From assembly GCF_016583985.1 (NCBI RefSeq), contig NZ_NRSD01000010.1, positions 1-64,000 of the forward strand: a stretch of DNA of 64,000 nucleotides, written 5' to 3'. The translations under genes were made by a program, and so were the position numbers. Numbering within the stretch: position 1 is the first letter of the stretch; every line of letters begins with the position of its first letter. Below the pieces are notes generated by a model, which ran no database searches, was not told the DNA's origin, and worked only from the letters and a program-made list of their open reading frames with translations. Below are positions 1 to 9,313 of the stretch, one piece after another. The DNA is from Thiocapsa imhoffii (GTDB lineage: Bacteria; Pseudomonadota; Gammaproteobacteria; Chromatiales; Chromatiaceae).

Positions 1-623
1 GGCGATCTCGTGATAGGGGGCGCTGCCCAGCAGCGGCTGACCGTGCCGGCGCCAGAAGGCGAGGAAGGCGTCCAGCAACGCAGATGGGTTGAGCGTTCCA
101 TCGGTGTTGAGCCAGGTGGGGCTGATCCGCGGGAGGGAGGCCTGGGGGGTGAAGGCGAGCATGCGCGGCAGCACCTCGCGGTAGAGGGGATTGGCCACCA
201 CCAGGCCGCTGCCGCCGATCTGGCGCAGCAGACCCAGGTCGAGCAGGTATTATTGGATGTCGTCGTCGGGGACGTCACCCAGGGCCGTCCCCGATGGCTG
301 GGACGTGCGTCGTCGCCGAGCCAGACCTGGGCCGAGTTGGCAATATCGGTGACGATGGTTGCCATGGCGTCGGCGATGCGCTCGCGCCAGGCTTGCGCAC
401 CTTCCAGATTGGCATAGACCGCCCGATAGCGCCCCTCCCGATTCAGATGCTCCATCAGCGCTAGCAGGCAGGTGGTCTTGCCGGTCTGGCGGGGCGCATG
501 CAGCAGGAAGTTCTTCTTCTGGTCGATGAGGGAGAGGATCTCGTCGAGATCCCAGCGCGACAGGGGCGGTAGGCTGTAGTGGTCGTCGGCGCGGACCGGG
601 CCTTCGGTGTTGAAGAAGCGCAT
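1..623 (-). pseudogene. Broken AAA-family ATPase (PD-(D/E)XK-associated type), internal deletion, runs off left edge
   Basis: Reading from 623 downward, the N-terminus MRFFNTEGPVRADDHYSLPP leads into a Walker A motif HAPRQTGKTT near residue 45, then a helical stretch ending near position 290. The expected Walker B, sensor and winged-helix part (roughly 200 residues in the family) is missing. In another frame the distal part resumes as ALGDVPDDDIQ, a TAA stop at 250-252, then YLLDLGLLRQ and ANPLYREVLPRM, which is the familiar segment just before the nuclease domain of these ATPases. Deletion, frame change and stop together make this a pseudogene. Family assignment rests on my recognition of these motifs. 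The intact proteins usually carry a C-terminal PD-(D/E)XK nuclease, which would lie beyond the window. Confidence 0.75.
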
Positions 624-647
624 CGGGCGGACTCGTCGGCAGCAGGG

Positions 648-1956
648 CTAGGGGGAGCATAGCACCGTGGTTGGTCGCCCGCCGCGCCGGACCCCGCCGA
701 CGACCGGCGCGGCAGCCTCGCCATTGGCCAGCGTTGTCTTGGCGTCATCCTCCCGTTCAATCCGCCACGCCGAGGTCGCCCTCCGCGTCGACCATTCAGC
801 ATCTCGCTCTGGACGCGGTGGCGAATTGCACCTCGGCCAGCAGACCTGATCGCACCGGTAGACCTCGACGCTGTCGATCTGCGCATCGACCCCGTCGGGT
901 CGTTGGCCGTAGGCGAACAGGTCGAACCTGCCGATGGACCAGGATCCGATTTCAAACCAATCCTGCGTCGAGATCAGGATCAGCGTCGGCGTCTCCTGTC
1001 CATCGGGCGCGGTGGTCACGCGATACAGGAGTGTCGGGGTACGGCAAGCGCCGTCGCCGCAGGTCGGGCTGGTGTCCGGGCCAGTGTCCGGAAAGGCGAC
1101 CGCGACCAGACGGGAGCCGCCGTGTCGGGGCAGGCTGGCGATCTCCAGGCCCGCGACCACCGGCAGGGCCCGGTTGCGCGTCGCCGCCGGCGCGGTGCGA
1201 CCGGGCGCGGGCGGCGGCGCGGTACGCCCGAATCGATAGAGCAGCCCGATGGCGATCAGGTTGATCGCCATGGCGTTGCCGCCGACGCCGACCAGCGGCA
1301 GGGGCAGGCCGCGCGGGCTCCAGTGACCCCCGAGCACACTCGCGTCGAGCAGATGGGTCACGCTCGCGATGTGCAGGAAGGCCGCACCGAACAGCGTGAC
1401 CGATAGTCCGACCGCCGCGAAGCGCGCGAAGCCCTGCGCGCGCGCCGCGATCTGCAAGAATGAGGAAGACCGGGACCAAGAGACCGACGGCGGTGACCAG
1501 GGCGATGGGCCAGCGTTCCCGCTCGACCCAGGCCATCCAGGAGGCCAAGGCGAGCGGGATGGCCAAGAGGACCCAGTGCAGCCAGTTGACGCTGCGCCCC
1601 CCGAACAGCGGGAGATCGACATACAACCAGGTCGGTCGCCACACGGCGATCCCGATCCAATGGAAGGCGTTGAATTCAGAGATGATCGGGACGCCGAGCA
1701 CGAGCAGACACAACAACAGCCCGACGCGCTGAATGCGTTCGAGGGGGACCGACATCACACCGACCATCAGGACCAGTGCAATAGCGGTGCGCACGAGATG
1801 ACCCCAGACCAAGGTCGACTTCCACGCGTCCACGGGGTCAAGGTCGCTGAGTCTCAGCGAGCCGACGACCATCAGGCCGATGAGCAACAGCCCGGCCGTG
1901 GGCAGGAACAAGCCGAGGTCGATGCTGTGGCGCAATGAGGAGAGTCGTGAACGCAT
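648..1956 (-). pseudogene. SEDS (FtsW/RodA-like) membrane protein, frameshifted, with unusual C-terminal extension
   Basis: From ATG at 1956 the frame encodes several hydrophobic spans (for example AGLLLIGLMVVGSL, IALVLMVGVMSV, VTAVGLLVPVFLIL). Homology then jumps by one base around 1455-1465 into a second frame beginning QIAARAQGFARFAAVGLSV and reaching GLPLPLVGVGGNAMAINL. The last string matches the SEDS signature LPLPFISYGGSSL...NLIAIGLL with the SYGGS core degraded to GVGGN. After the last span come about 130 soluble residues with six cysteines and no recognised domain. The SEDS part is only about 260 residues against 370-400 for FtsW/RodA, so a central portion also seems lost. The frameshift could be a sequencing error, but shortening and motif loss argue for decay or strong divergence. 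Confidence 0.6.
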
Positions 1957-2135
1957 CGGAGATCCGGGTCGGCGGGGTGGCTTTGTGCGGACACAGGGGG
2001 GCGAGGATATCACCGCCCGGCGGATGACGTCGCCGCGGATCGGGTGTATTCGAGGTCGGGACCCTTGCCGACAGAATAGGCGGATCAGCGCGCTGACCGC
2101 ACCAGACCCGGCTTCAGCAATGCGTGCTTCTGAGC

Positions 2136-2164
2136 TTGCCTTTATGTAATCGTTCGATTACATT
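2136..2164 (+). promoter_or_regulatory. Sigma70-type promoter of the toxin-antitoxin pair
   Basis: A TTGCCT (-35) at 2136-2141 is separated by 17 bases from TACATT (-10) at 2159-2164. The ATG of the toxin starts at 2171, six bases after the -10 box, where transcription would be expected to begin. This suggests a leaderless message. The boxes are inferred by eye. Confidence 0.5.
2144..2163. promoter_or_regulatory. 20-bp palindromic operator in the toxin-antitoxin promoter
   Basis: ATGTAATCGTTCGATTACAT is a perfect inverted repeat with 9-base arms and a 2-base centre, lying between and over the promoter elements. Antitoxins of this class carry helix-turn-helix domains and repress their own operon, so this is the probable binding site of the antitoxin encoded at 2471-2776. 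Confidence 0.7.
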
Positions 2165-2170
2165 TTTCCC

Positions 2171-2467
2171 ATGTTCACGATCAAACAAACCGCTGAGTTC
2201 GCGACTTGGCTGTCCGGCATAAAGGACGGAATAACGCGCCGGCGTCTCGCGCGCCGCCTTGAAAAGGCTCAGCTCGGCAACCTAGGCGACGTGAAGCCCG
2301 TCGGCGGCGGGGTCTATGAGATGCGCGAATTCTTTGGCCCCGGTTGGCGGATGTATGACGTCCAACACGGCCCGGTGCTGATCCTGATGCTGGGCGGCGG
2401 CGAGAAGTCGACTCAGCAGGCCGACATCGCCCGTGCCATTGCGCTGGCGTCTACCCTGGAGGAGTGA
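2171..2467 (+). CDS. RelE/HigB-type toxin (addiction module killer protein family)
   Basis: A 98-residue basic protein of the RelE/ParE superfamily, phage-derived Gp49-like/HigB branch. The family signature is visible as the N-terminal FATWLSGIKDG, the RRRLARRLEKAQLGNLGDVKPVGGGV segment (paraphrased by its parts RLARRLEKA and GNLGDVKPV), YEMREFFGPGWRMY and ILMLGGGEKSTQQ-DI-A. Members of this branch cleave mRNA, usually ribosome-dependent; that activity is inherited from the family, not shown here. Toxin-first order, with the antitoxin starting four bases after the stop, is the HigBA arrangement. No Shine-Dalgarno sequence precedes the ATG (the six bases before it are TTTCCC), consistent with leaderless translation. 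Confidence 0.9.
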   Translation: MFTIKQTAEFATWLSGIKDGITRRRLARRLEKAQLGNLGDVKPVGGGVYEMREFFGPGWRMYDVQHGPVLILMLGGGEKSTQQADIARAIALASTLEE

Positions 2468-2470
2468 GTC

Positions 2471-2776
2471 ATGAGCGAGAACATCCGAATCGCCGATCTG
2501 TCCGAATTCGACATCACCGAGCACCTGGAAGACGACCAGGCGATTGCCGAGTATTTGTCCATTGTGCTGGAAGAAAACGACCCGGCGGCCCTGGCGCAGG
2601 CACTCGGCACCGCCGCGCGGGCACGCGGCATGACCGAGATTGCCAAGGCGAGCGGGATCGCGCGCGAGGCGCTCTACAAGGCATTGCGCCCCGACGCACA
2701 GCCGCGCTTCGAGACGATCAACCGCGTCTGTCATGCGCTGGGCGTCAAATTGGTGGCTCGACCGATCAAGACGTGA
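2471..2776 (+). CDS. HigA-type antitoxin, helix-turn-helix
   Basis: A 101-residue partner of the preceding toxin. The N-terminal half (SEFDITEHLEDDQAIAEYLS) and the C-terminal XRE-like helix-turn-helix (GMTEIAKASGIAREALYKAL then FETINRVCHALGVKL) match the addiction-module antidote family that pairs with this toxin type. A strong GGAGGAG sits nine bases before the ATG and overlaps the end of the toxin gene, so the antitoxin should be translated more efficiently than the toxin. It is expected to bind and neutralise the toxin and to repress the operon through the palindrome at 2144-2163. Both genes look intact, with no frame damage, unlike their neighbours. Confidence 0.9.
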   Translation: MSENIRIADLSEFDITEHLEDDQAIAEYLSIVLEENDPAALAQALGTAARARGMTEIAKASGIAREALYKALRPDAQPRFETINRVCHALGVKLVARPIKT

Positions 2777-2910
2777 ATCCGGCCGGTCTATAAGGGACTG
2801 GTCTGTCGTCCCCCAACCAGAAAAGCAGTCGTCTTTCCGAGAGGCGCGGGCTTGCGGTTCGGGCGATCAAAAGTGATATGTTGATATAACCTCACCAGCG
2901 GAGGTGCAAC

Positions 2911-3015
2911 ATGCATCAGACCACTCTGCGAAAGGTCGGCGGCTCGGTGATGCTGGCCATCCCGCCCGCCATCCTCGACCTGCTGCACCTGCGCGCCGGC
3001 GCGACCGTCGGATAG
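2911..3015 (+). pseudogene. Truncated AbrB/MazE-like antitoxin
   Basis: An ATG with GGAGG seven bases upstream opens a 34-codon frame, MHQTTLRKVGGSVMLAIPPA followed by ILDLLHLRAGATVG and a TAG. This is the swapped-hairpin DNA-binding half of ChpS/MazE/PemI antitoxins. Full members run about 80 residues, the remainder being the toxin-binding tail. Neither that tail nor a MazF/PemK toxin gene follows; the sequence from 3016 to 3236 is unrelated. I read this as the remnant of a second toxin-antitoxin module. The intact start and ribosome-binding site mean a DNA-binding fragment might still be made. Confidence 0.7.
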
Positions 3016-3236
3016 CGCCGCAAGACATCATGCTCCGCACGCGAACCGTCTTTTCCTCCATCGAATGGCAAAGAAGTTCCCGGACGCAGTCCTTTCCAGT
3101 TTGAGCCTGGACGTGTTTCAAAATTGCGGATTGCTCATGGCCACATCGACAGCGTAGCGGTTTCAGTCGAATCAATTCCAGAACCGAGCCGTGCGAGCTT
3201 GTGATTGTCTGCGACAGCAGATCCTTTTTGATCGAG

Positions 3237-3266
3237 ATAAAAAAACCGGCCAAGTGGCCGGTTTTC
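3237..3266 (-). terminator. Rho-independent terminator after rplQ
   Basis: On the minus strand AAAACCGGCCA CTT TGGCCGGTTTT forms a GC-rich hairpin followed by a run of T residues (plus-strand A run at 3237-3245). It sits 25 bases past the rplQ stop and closes the 33-kb ribosomal cluster. Confidence 0.9.
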
Positions 3267-3290
3267 GTGTCAAGGATCCGATCTGTTCGA

Positions 3291-3686
3291 TCAATCCTCG
3301 TCATCATCATCGATTTCAACCGCCTTGACTGGACGATCGACGAGTTCGACGTACGCCATGGGCGCCGCGTCGCCGGGGCGAAAACCACACTTCAGGATGC
3401 GCAGATAGCCACCAGGACGGGCCTGATAGCGTGGTCCCAGCTCGACGAACAGCTTCCCGACGGCCTCTTTATCGCGCAGACGCGCGAAGGCGAGGCGGCG
3501 TGCGTGGACTGAGTCTGATTTCGCTAAGGTGATCAGTGGCTCTGCAACACGACGCAATTCCTTTGCCTTCGGCAGAGTCGTCTTGATCAATTCATGCCGA
3601 AACAGGGACGACGCCATGTTGCGGAACATGGCCTCACGGTGCGAACTGGTACGATTGAGCTGCCTTCCGGCATTGCGATGGCGCAT
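3291..3686 (-). CDS. rplQ: 50S ribosomal protein L17
   Basis: L17 (bL17), a large-subunit protein lying near the peptide exit region of the ribosome. The 131-residue product begins [20 protein letters not shown] and contains the conserved [20 protein letters not shown] and [12 protein letters not shown] blocks. Its last residues, EIDDDDED, form an acidic tail not typical of the E. coli protein. It is the last gene of the alpha operon, 36 bases after rpoA, and is followed by a strong terminator. Confidence 0.97.
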   Translation of the reverse strand: MRHRNAGRQLNRTSSHREAMFRNMASSLFRHELIKTTLPKAKELRRVAEPLITLAKSDSVHARRLAFARLRDKEAVGKLFVELGPRYQARPGGYLRILKCGFRPGDAAPMAYVELVDRPVKAVEIDDDDED

Positions 3687-3722
3687 GGTCCTATTTCCGA
3701 TATGTTCTGGGGTGCAAGAGTG

Positions 3723-4733
3723 TCAGCGAATCCCGAGTTCGGCAATATTCTCGGGCGGCCAGTTTTCAAGCCGCATGCCGAGCGATAGGCCGCGAGTCGC
3801 GAGCACGTCTTTGATCTCTGTCAGGGACTTCTTGCCAAGATTCGGGGTCTTCAGCAATTCGACCTCGGTCCGCTGAATGAGGTCACCGATCAAGTAGATA
3901 TTCTCTGCCTTCAAACAGTTCGCCGAACGAACGGTCAATTCCAAGTCATCAACCGGACGCAACAAAATGGGGTCATAGGGCGACTCCACAGGCTTGTCGG
4001 TGGTCGGAGAATCAGGCTGTGATGACCCTTCGAGTGCCACAAAGCTCGACAACTGATCTCGCAGGATACCGGCCGCACGTTGAATCGCATCGCGCGGATC
4101 GATCGTTCCGTTGGTCTCCAGATCGATCACCAGACGGTCGAGGTCGGTGCGCTGCTCAACGCGCGCTGACTGAACCTCGATCGCCACGCGCCTCACCGGA
4201 CTATAGGAGGCATCCAGTGGAAGCCGACCAATTGGGCGATCCTCGCTGTCTTCGAGTTCCCGTTGCGTTGCAGGCTCATACCCGCAACCGCGTCGGATCG
4301 TCATGGTCATGCTCAACGCACCTTCGGTGAGATTTGCGATCACCAGATCGGGGTTAGCAATGACGGCCGTGTGATCGATCGCGATATCAGCCGCGGTCAC
4401 CACTCCGGGGCCGGTCTTAGACAGGGTGAAAGTCGCCTCGTCCTTACCGCGCAGGGTGATGGCTAGCTGTTTGAGGTTGAGCAGGATTTCGAGCACATCC
4501 TCCTGCACGCCCGGGATCGTGGTGTATTCGTGCAGCACACCCTGAATCTCGACCTCGGTCACAGCGAATCCATCCATCGAGGATAAAAGGATCCGGCGCA
4601 ATGCGTTCCCGAGCGTATGCCCAAAGCCACGCTCAAGTGGCTCAAGAGAGACCCGAGCCCGCGTTGGAGTATCGTCGACTTCCTCGACACGGACGATGCG
4701 CGGCTTGAGGAATTCGCCAGTAGCGTCAGTCAT
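3723..4733 (-). CDS. rpoA: DNA-directed RNA polymerase subunit alpha
   Basis: The assembly platform of RNA polymerase. At 336 residues it has the usual two-domain build: an N-terminal dimerisation domain (about 1-235, including [20 protein letters not shown]), a flexible linker near 240-260, and a C-terminal domain containing [15 protein letters not shown], whose arginine corresponds to the UP-element-contacting R265 of E. coli, followed by the paired helix-hairpin-helix [18 protein letters not shown]. It lies between rpsD and rplQ, the conserved alpha-operon position. Confidence 0.98.
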   Translation of the reverse strand: MTDATGEFLKPRIVRVEEVDDTPTRARVSLEPLERGFGHTLGNALRRILLSSMDGFAVTEVEIQGVLHEYTTIPGVQEDVLEILLNLKQLAITLRGKDEATFTLSKTGPGVVTAADIAIDHTAVIANPDLVIANLTEGALSMTMTIRRGCGYEPATQRELEDSEDRPIGRLPLDASYSPVRRVAIEVQSARVEQRTDLDRLVIDLETNGTIDPRDAIQRAAGILRDQLSSFVALEGSSQPDSPTTDKPVESPYDPILLRPVDDLELTVRSANCLKAENIYLIGDLIQRTEVELLKTPNLGKKSLTEIKDVLATRGLSLGMRLENWPPENIAELGIR

Positions 4734-4755
4734 GCAATGCCTCTCAGGACGCGCC

Positions 4756-5376
4756 TCACTTGGAGTACAGCTCGACGATCAGTGATTCGTTGATGTCGGC
4801 CGGAAGATCTGAGCGATCGGGAACCCGCTTGAAGACGCCACGAAGCCCCTTTGTATCGACCTCCACCCAGTCCGGAAACCCGTACTGCTCGGCCAGCGCG
4901 AGCGCATTTTGCACCCGAACCTGTTTCTTCGCGGGCTCTCTGACCTCGACATGGTCATCGACGCCGACCTGGTAGGAGGCGATGTTGACCACCCGACCGT
5001 TCACCAGGATACCCTTGTGACTGACCAATTGGCGCGCTTCCGCCCGGGTTGCACCGAACCCCATGCGATAGACGACATTGTCGAGTCTGCGCTCGAGCAA
5101 CTGCAGGAGGTTCTCGCCGGTCGCGCCCTTGGCCTGCGCAGCTTTCTTGTAGTAGTTGCGGAACTGACGTTCCATCAACCCATAGATTCGCCTGACCTTC
5201 TGCTTCTCACGCAGCTGCACCCCGTAGTCCGACAGGCGGCGACGGCGATCCGTCGTCTGCCCCGGCTGTTTCTCGAGGTTACACTTCGTATCGAGCGACC
5301 GGGCCCGGCTCTTCAGTGAGAGGTCGGTTCCTTCGCGCCGGGCGAGTTTGCAGGTTGGGCCTGTGTAACGTGCCAT
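4756..5376 (-). CDS. rpsD: 30S ribosomal protein S4
   Basis: A primary 16S rRNA binder that nucleates 30S assembly and, in enterobacteria, represses translation of the alpha operon. The 206 residues start [19 protein letters not shown] and include the S4 RNA-binding motif around [20 protein letters not shown]. Only two cysteines occur in the N-terminal region, so this is the zinc-free form. Whether S4 autoregulates here cannot be told from the sequence; I did not identify the pseudoknot target before rpsM. Confidence 0.98.
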   Translation of the reverse strand: MARYTGPTCKLARREGTDLSLKSRARSLDTKCNLEKQPGQTTDRRRRLSDYGVQLREKQKVRRIYGLMERQFRNYYKKAAQAKGATGENLLQLLERRLDNVVYRMGFGATRAEARQLVSHKGILVNGRVVNIASYQVGVDDHVEVREPAKKQVRVQNALALAEQYGFPDWVEVDTKGLRGVFKRVPDRSDLPADINESLIVELYSK

Positions 5377-5395
5377 GTCTCTACCTGTTCCTGTA

Positions 5396-5785
5396 TCAGA
5401 CGCGCCGCTTCTTAGGCGGACGGCAGCCGTTGTGCGGAATCGGAGTCACGTCGGTGATGCTCGTGATCTTGAATCCGGCGTTATTGAGGGCACGAACAGC
5501 CGATTCACGCCCTGGCCCGGGACCCTTCACATTCACATCGAGATTCCGCAGTCCGTAATCCTTGACGGCCTGCCCTGCCCGATCCGCCGCAACCTGAGCA
5601 GCGAATGGCGTACTCTTGCGCGATCCGCGGAAACCTGAGCCGCCAGCGGTCGCCCAGGAGAGGACGTTGCCCTGCCGATCAGTGATCGTGATGATCGTGT
5701 TGTTGAAGGAGGCATGGACGTGTGCGATCCCATCCGCGACCTGCTTCTTAACTTTCTTCTTGACGTTACGAGTCGGTTTTGCCAT
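5396..5785 (-). CDS. rpsK: 30S ribosomal protein S11
   Basis: A platform protein of the small subunit that contacts the mRNA exit region. The 129-residue sequence contains the conserved [18 protein letters not shown] and [17 protein letters not shown] blocks and ends with [16 protein letters not shown], the usual basic tail. It lies between rpsM and rpsD as in the standard alpha operon, 36 bases after rpsM and 19 bases before rpsD. Confidence 0.98.
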   Translation of the reverse strand: MAKPTRNVKKKVKKQVADGIAHVHASFNNTIITITDRQGNVLSWATAGGSGFRGSRKSTPFAAQVAADRAGQAVKDYGLRNLDVNVKGPGPGRESAVRALNNAGFKITSITDVTPIPHNGCRPPKKRRV

Positions 5786-5821
5786 TCGAGGTAATCCAGC
5801 CCTGTCACTGCGCCCAGGCGC

Positions 5822-6178
5822 TTAACGTTTGATGGGACGACGAGGACCCTTGCGAGTCCGCGCGTTGGTACGTGTCCGCTGCCCACGCAGCGGCAGTCCA
5901 CGCCGATGCCGGATACCTCGATTGCACCCGAGATCCATCAACCGCTTGATGTTCATGGAAACTTCGCGCCGCAGATCACCTTCGACCGTGAACTTACCGA
6001 CCTCTGCGCGAATCTTATCGACTTCTTCCTCGGTGAGGTTCTGGATCTTTGTGTCGCGCGGCACGCCCGCGGCATCACAGATCGAAGCGGCGCGCACGCG
6101 GCCGATACCATAAATGGAAGTCAACGCGATGACGGCGTGCTTCTTATCCGGGATGTTGACGCCGGCGATACGGGCCAT
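5822..6178 (-). CDS. rpsM: 30S ribosomal protein S13
   Basis: A head protein that forms intersubunit bridges and touches P-site tRNA through its tail. The 118 residues begin [20 protein letters not shown], carry the H2TH region ([10 protein letters not shown]) and finish with [20 protein letters not shown], the basic C-terminal extension. It opens the alpha operon; 84 bases separate it from rpmJ, space enough for a leader, but no clear structure was recognised. Confidence 0.98.
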   Translation of the reverse strand: MARIAGVNIPDKKHAVIALTSIYGIGRVRAASICDAAGVPRDTKIQNLTEEEVDKIRAEVGKFTVEGDLRREVSMNIKRLMDLGCNRGIRHRRGLPLRGQRTRTNARTRKGPRRPIKR

Positions 6179-6262
6179 AACTTAAAAACCCCTAAAATCT
6201 AAGTTGCCAAGCGGGTAAACCGCGCAGTTTAACAAACCAAGATGATCCGTCAACCCCAAGGG

Positions 6263-6376
6263 TCAGCCCTGGCGTTGCTTATGGCGCGGATCCTTACAGA
6301 TGACCCGAACGACACCATTGCGTCGGATGATCTTGCAGTTCCGGCACAGTTTCTTCACGGATGCACGCACTTTCAT
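6263..6376 (-). CDS. rpmJ: 50S ribosomal protein L36
   Basis: A 37-residue zinc-ribbon ribosomal protein. It begins [20 protein letters not shown] and keeps the zinc ligands C11, C14, C27 and H32, so this is the C+ form whose synthesis needs zinc. It sits between secY and rpsM, 29 bases after the secY stop, the conserved position at the end of the spc operon. The ATG is at 6374-6376 and the TGA at 6263-6265. Confidence 0.96.
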   Translation of the reverse strand: MKVRASVKKLCRNCKIIRRNGVVRVICKDPRHKQRQG

Positions 6377-6405
6377 TGTTCTCTTCCCTCAGGCTCGAGC
6401 GCTAC

Positions 6406-7758
6406 TCAGCGCAACATGCCGGCGCCCGGCGACTTCAAATTGGCCTTCCGCATCAGACCTTCGTATTGATGCGACATCAGGTGGGCTTGAATCTGAGCCA
6501 TGAAATCCATGACCACGATCACCACGATCAGCAACGAAGTTCCGCCAAAATAAAACGGTACGTTGTAGCCCACGATCAAGAATTCCGGCAATAAGCAGAC
6601 GCCCGTGATGTAGATGGCCCCTGCCGCGGTCAACCGCGTCATCACCGTATCAATGTAACGGGCGGTCTGCTCCCCAGGACGAATCCCAGGAATGAAGGCT
6701 CCGGACCGCTTCAAATTGTCGGCCGTATCCTTCGCGTTGAAGACCAGGGCCGTGTAGAAGAAACAGAAGAAGATGATGGCCGCGGCATACAGCATCACGT
6801 AAACCGGCTCGCCGGGTGAGAGTTTCGCCGTGAGATCCGCGAGCCAACGCATGTCCTCACTGCTGCCGAACCACTGCCCGAGGGTGCCAGGAAACAAGAT
6901 AATACTGGAGGCAAAGATGGGAGGGATCACTCCCGCCATGTTCAGCTTCAGTGGCAGATGTGTACTTTGTGCCTGCATCATCTTTCGGCCCTGCTGTCGC
7001 CGGGCGTAGTTCACGGTGATTCGCCGTTGACCACGCTCGACAAAGACCACGAAGGCCGTGACAGCCAGCGCCATGGCAAACAAGGCCAATACCGCCAATG
7101 AGTTCATCTCACCGGTTCGGGCCAACTCCAGCGTCCCACCCAGCGCGGAGGGCAGCCCGGCCACGATCCCCGCGAAGATGATCAGCGAGATGCCGTTACC
7201 AATGCCGCGCTCGGTGATTTGCTCCCCGAGCCACATAAGGAACATGGTGCCCGTGACCAGTGAGACCGTCGCGGTGAAGACGAACCCAAAGCCAGCCTGA
7301 GTCACGAGCGCGGAACCGCCCGCCGTCTGGCCTTGCAAGGCCATCGAAATCCCCACAGCTTGGAACGTGGCGAGGACCACTGTGCCATAACGCGTGTATT
7401 GGGTGATCTTGCGACGACCCGATTCACCTTCCTTCTTCAACTGCTCCAGTTTCGGCACCACCGCCGTCATCAACTGCATGATGATGGACGCCGAGATGTA
7501 CGGCATGATGCCCAGCGCGAACAGACTGGCGCGCTCCAGTGCACCACCCGAGAACATGTTGAACATGTCGAGGATGGAGCCCTGGTGTTGATCGAATAAG
7601 ATCGCCAGTGCCTCGGGGTTCACCCCGGGGACCGGGATAAAGGTTCCGATGCGGTACACCAGGAGGGCGCCGAGCACGAATAACAAGCGTGCTCGCAATT
7701 CGGTCAGCCGACCCATGCCACCTATGGCCTGACCCATTGATCCGACGTTTTTAGCCAT
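6406..7758 (-). CDS. secY: Preprotein translocase channel subunit SecY
   Basis: The pore of the general secretory translocon in the inner membrane. The 450-residue protein has the ten-span pattern and family motifs: [15 protein letters not shown] in the first span and plug region, [15 protein letters not shown], the cytosolic-loop [21 protein letters not shown], and [13 protein letters not shown], ending [20 protein letters not shown]. It follows rplO by 29 bases in the spc operon. Its partner secE is at 33773-34150; secG is not in the window. Confidence 0.98.
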   Translation of the reverse strand: MAKNVGSMGQAIGGMGRLTELRARLLFVLGALLVYRIGTFIPVPGVNPEALAILFDQHQGSILDMFNMFSGGALERASLFALGIMPYISASIIMQLMTAVVPKLEQLKKEGESGRRKITQYTRYGTVVLATFQAVGISMALQGQTAGGSALVTQAGFGFVFTATVSLVTGTMFLMWLGEQITERGIGNGISLIIFAGIVAGLPSALGGTLELARTGEMNSLAVLALFAMALAVTAFVVFVERGQRRITVNYARRQQGRKMMQAQSTHLPLKLNMAGVIPPIFASSIILFPGTLGQWFGSSEDMRWLADLTAKLSPGEPVYVMLYAAAIIFFCFFYTALVFNAKDTADNLKRSGAFIPGIRPGEQTARYIDTVMTRLTAAGAIYITGVCLLPEFLIVGYNVPFYFGGTSLLIVVIVVMDFMAQIQAHLMSHQYEGLMRKANLKSPGAGMLR

Positions 7759-7787
7759 CCGTATCGCGCCTTTGCTCTGCGAGGTCT

Positions 7788-8231
7788 CTACTGGGCGAGG
7801 TCTTCGATCCGGCCACCGGCCGCCTCGATTGCAGTCCGAGCCCCCTTGGTCACGCCAATCCCACGAACGATCACAGCCCGGTCGATCTCGCCCGAGGCGA
7901 TGATCTTCGCGACCTTGATCGACTGACCGATGACCCGGGCCTCGACGAGCGAGCGCAGATCAATGGTCTCGCCTTGCACAAGGCTCAGTTCGCTCAACCG
8001 AACTTCAGCCCGGCTCGCCGCCTTGCGCGAACGGAAGCCGACCTTGGGCAACCGCCGCTGTAACGGCATTTGACCGCCTTCGAAACCGACCTTATGGAAG
8101 CCGCCTTTGCGAGACTTCTGCCCCTTGTGGCCGCGACCACAGGTCTTACCGAGTCCACTTCCGATCCCGCGACCAACACGTTTCGCGCTCGGGCGACTGC
8201 CTGGATCGGGCTTAAGATCATTGAGCCGCAT
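7788..8231 (-). CDS. rplO: 50S ribosomal protein L15
   Basis: A late-assembly large-subunit protein. The 147 residues have the family's glycine- and arginine-rich N-terminal extension ([20 protein letters not shown]) that threads through 23S rRNA and a globular C-terminal domain ending IEDLAQ. Its start lies inside the end of rpmD, a 14-base overlap, which implies translational coupling. Confidence 0.97.
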   Translation of the reverse strand: MRLNDLKPDPGSRPSAKRVGRGIGSGLGKTCGRGHKGQKSRKGGFHKVGFEGGQMPLQRRLPKVGFRSRKAASRAEVRLSELSLVQGETIDLRSLVEARVIGQSIKVAKIIASGEIDRAVIVRGIGVTKGARTAIEAAGGRIEDLAQ

Positions 8232-8424
8232 CGCGAGAGTCCTCCACGACCTTGACCATGTATGAGACCTGATTCACCATGCCGCGCGTGCAGGGGGTGT
8301 CCTCGACCTCGACCACCTGATGCATCCGGCGCAGGCCAAGCCCGCGTACGCACGCCTTGTGATTGGCAAGCCGCCCGTGAAAGCTGCGAACCAGCTTCAC
8401 TTTCATCATCTTCTTCTCGGACAT
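8218..8424 (-). CDS. rpmD: 50S ribosomal protein L30
   Basis: A small large-subunit protein. The 68-residue product has the L30 pattern [52 protein letters not shown]. Two initiation choices exist (MSEKKMM or the later methionines); the first is preferred because it starts 3 bases after the rpsE stop. It overlaps the start of rplO by 14 bases. Confidence 0.95.
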   Translation of the reverse strand: MSEKKMMKVKLVRSFHGRLANHKACVRGLGLRRMHQVVEVEDTPCTRGMVNQVSYMVKVVEDSRDAAQ

Positions 8425-8427
8425 GCT

Positions 8428-8934
8428 CTACCCCAAGATCTCCGCAACCGTTTTGCCACGCTTGGCAGCGATGGTTTCGGGATCATTCATCGCGCGCAGA
8501 CCCTGAACCGTTGCCCGCACGACATTGATTGGATTGTTGGTCCCGATGCATTTCGCCAGAACGTTCTGAACGCCGAGAACCTCGAACACCGCGCGCATCG
8601 CCCCGCCCGCAATGATCCCGGTTCCTTCAGAGGCCGGCTGCATGAAGACCTTCGCCGCGCCGTGACGACCATTGAGCGGATACTGCAAGGTGGTGCCGTT
8701 TAGCTTCACCTCGATCATGTTTTTGCGCGCGTTCTCCATCGCCTTTTGGATGGCCACGGGAACCTCGCGCGCCTTGCCACGACCAAAGCCAACTCGGCCT
8801 TTCCCATCACCGACCACGGTGAGTGCGGCAAAGCCGAACTGACGGCCGCCCTTCACGACTTTCGCGACCCGATTGACCGCGACCAGTTTCTCGAGGAGGT
8901 CATCCCCGTCGTTTTTCGGATTGAAGTTCGCCAT
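8428..8934 (-). CDS. rpsE: 30S ribosomal protein S5
   Basis: A small-subunit body protein important for accuracy and mRNA helicase activity at the entry channel. The 168 residues contain the double-stranded RNA-binding-like N-terminal domain with [19 protein letters not shown] and [20 protein letters not shown], and the C-terminal domain with [20 protein letters not shown]. The ordinary spc-operon position between rplR and rpmD supports the call. Confidence 0.98.
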   Translation of the reverse strand: MANFNPKNDGDDLLEKLVAVNRVAKVVKGGRQFGFAALTVVGDGKGRVGFGRGKAREVPVAIQKAMENARKNMIEVKLNGTTLQYPLNGRHGAAKVFMQPASEGTGIIAGGAMRAVFEVLGVQNVLAKCIGTNNPINVVRATVQGLRAMNDPETIAAKRGKTVAEILG

Positions 8935-8944
8935 ACCCTTTCCC

Positions 8945-9301
8945 CTAGAATTTCAGTCCGCCTTCACGCGCGGCATCCGCCAGCGCCTTGAGGCGACCGT
9001 GATAGCGAAATCCGGAACGATCGAAGGCAACGCTCTCGACGCCGGCAGAACGGGCGCGCTCGGCAATGGCTTGACCGATCAACTTGGCCGCACCGATATT
9101 CCCCTTATGCCCTGGGATCGACTCCCGAAATGCCTGTTCAACGGTTGATGCGCTGGCAACCACCCGATTCCCTTCAGGTGCGATGACCTGCGCATAGATG
9201 TGGCGAGGCGTCCGATGAACGCAGAGCCGATAGACACCGAGTTCGCGGATCTTGGCCCGTGCCCGCGTCGCACGACGCAAACGCGCTTGTTTCTTATCCA
9301 T
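8945..9301 (-). CDS. rplR: 50S ribosomal protein L18
   Basis: A 5S rRNA-binding protein of the central protuberance, working with L5 and L25. The 118 residues start [20 protein letters not shown] and include [35 protein letters not shown] and the C-terminal [20 protein letters not shown]. It lies between rplF (12 bases upstream) and rpsE. Confidence 0.98.
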   Translation of the reverse strand: MDKKQARLRRATRARAKIRELGVYRLCVHRTPRHIYAQVIAPEGNRVVASASTVEQAFRESIPGHKGNIGAAKLIGQAIAERARSAGVESVAFDRSGFRYHGRLKALADAAREGGLKF

Positions 9302-9313
9302 GCTCTGAGACCC

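Noticed and set aside
461..955. Protein-coding frame spanning the gap between the ATPase and SEDS-like pseudogenes
   Set aside because: The translation is arginine/proline/serine-rich without homology and is out of frame with both recognisable remnants.
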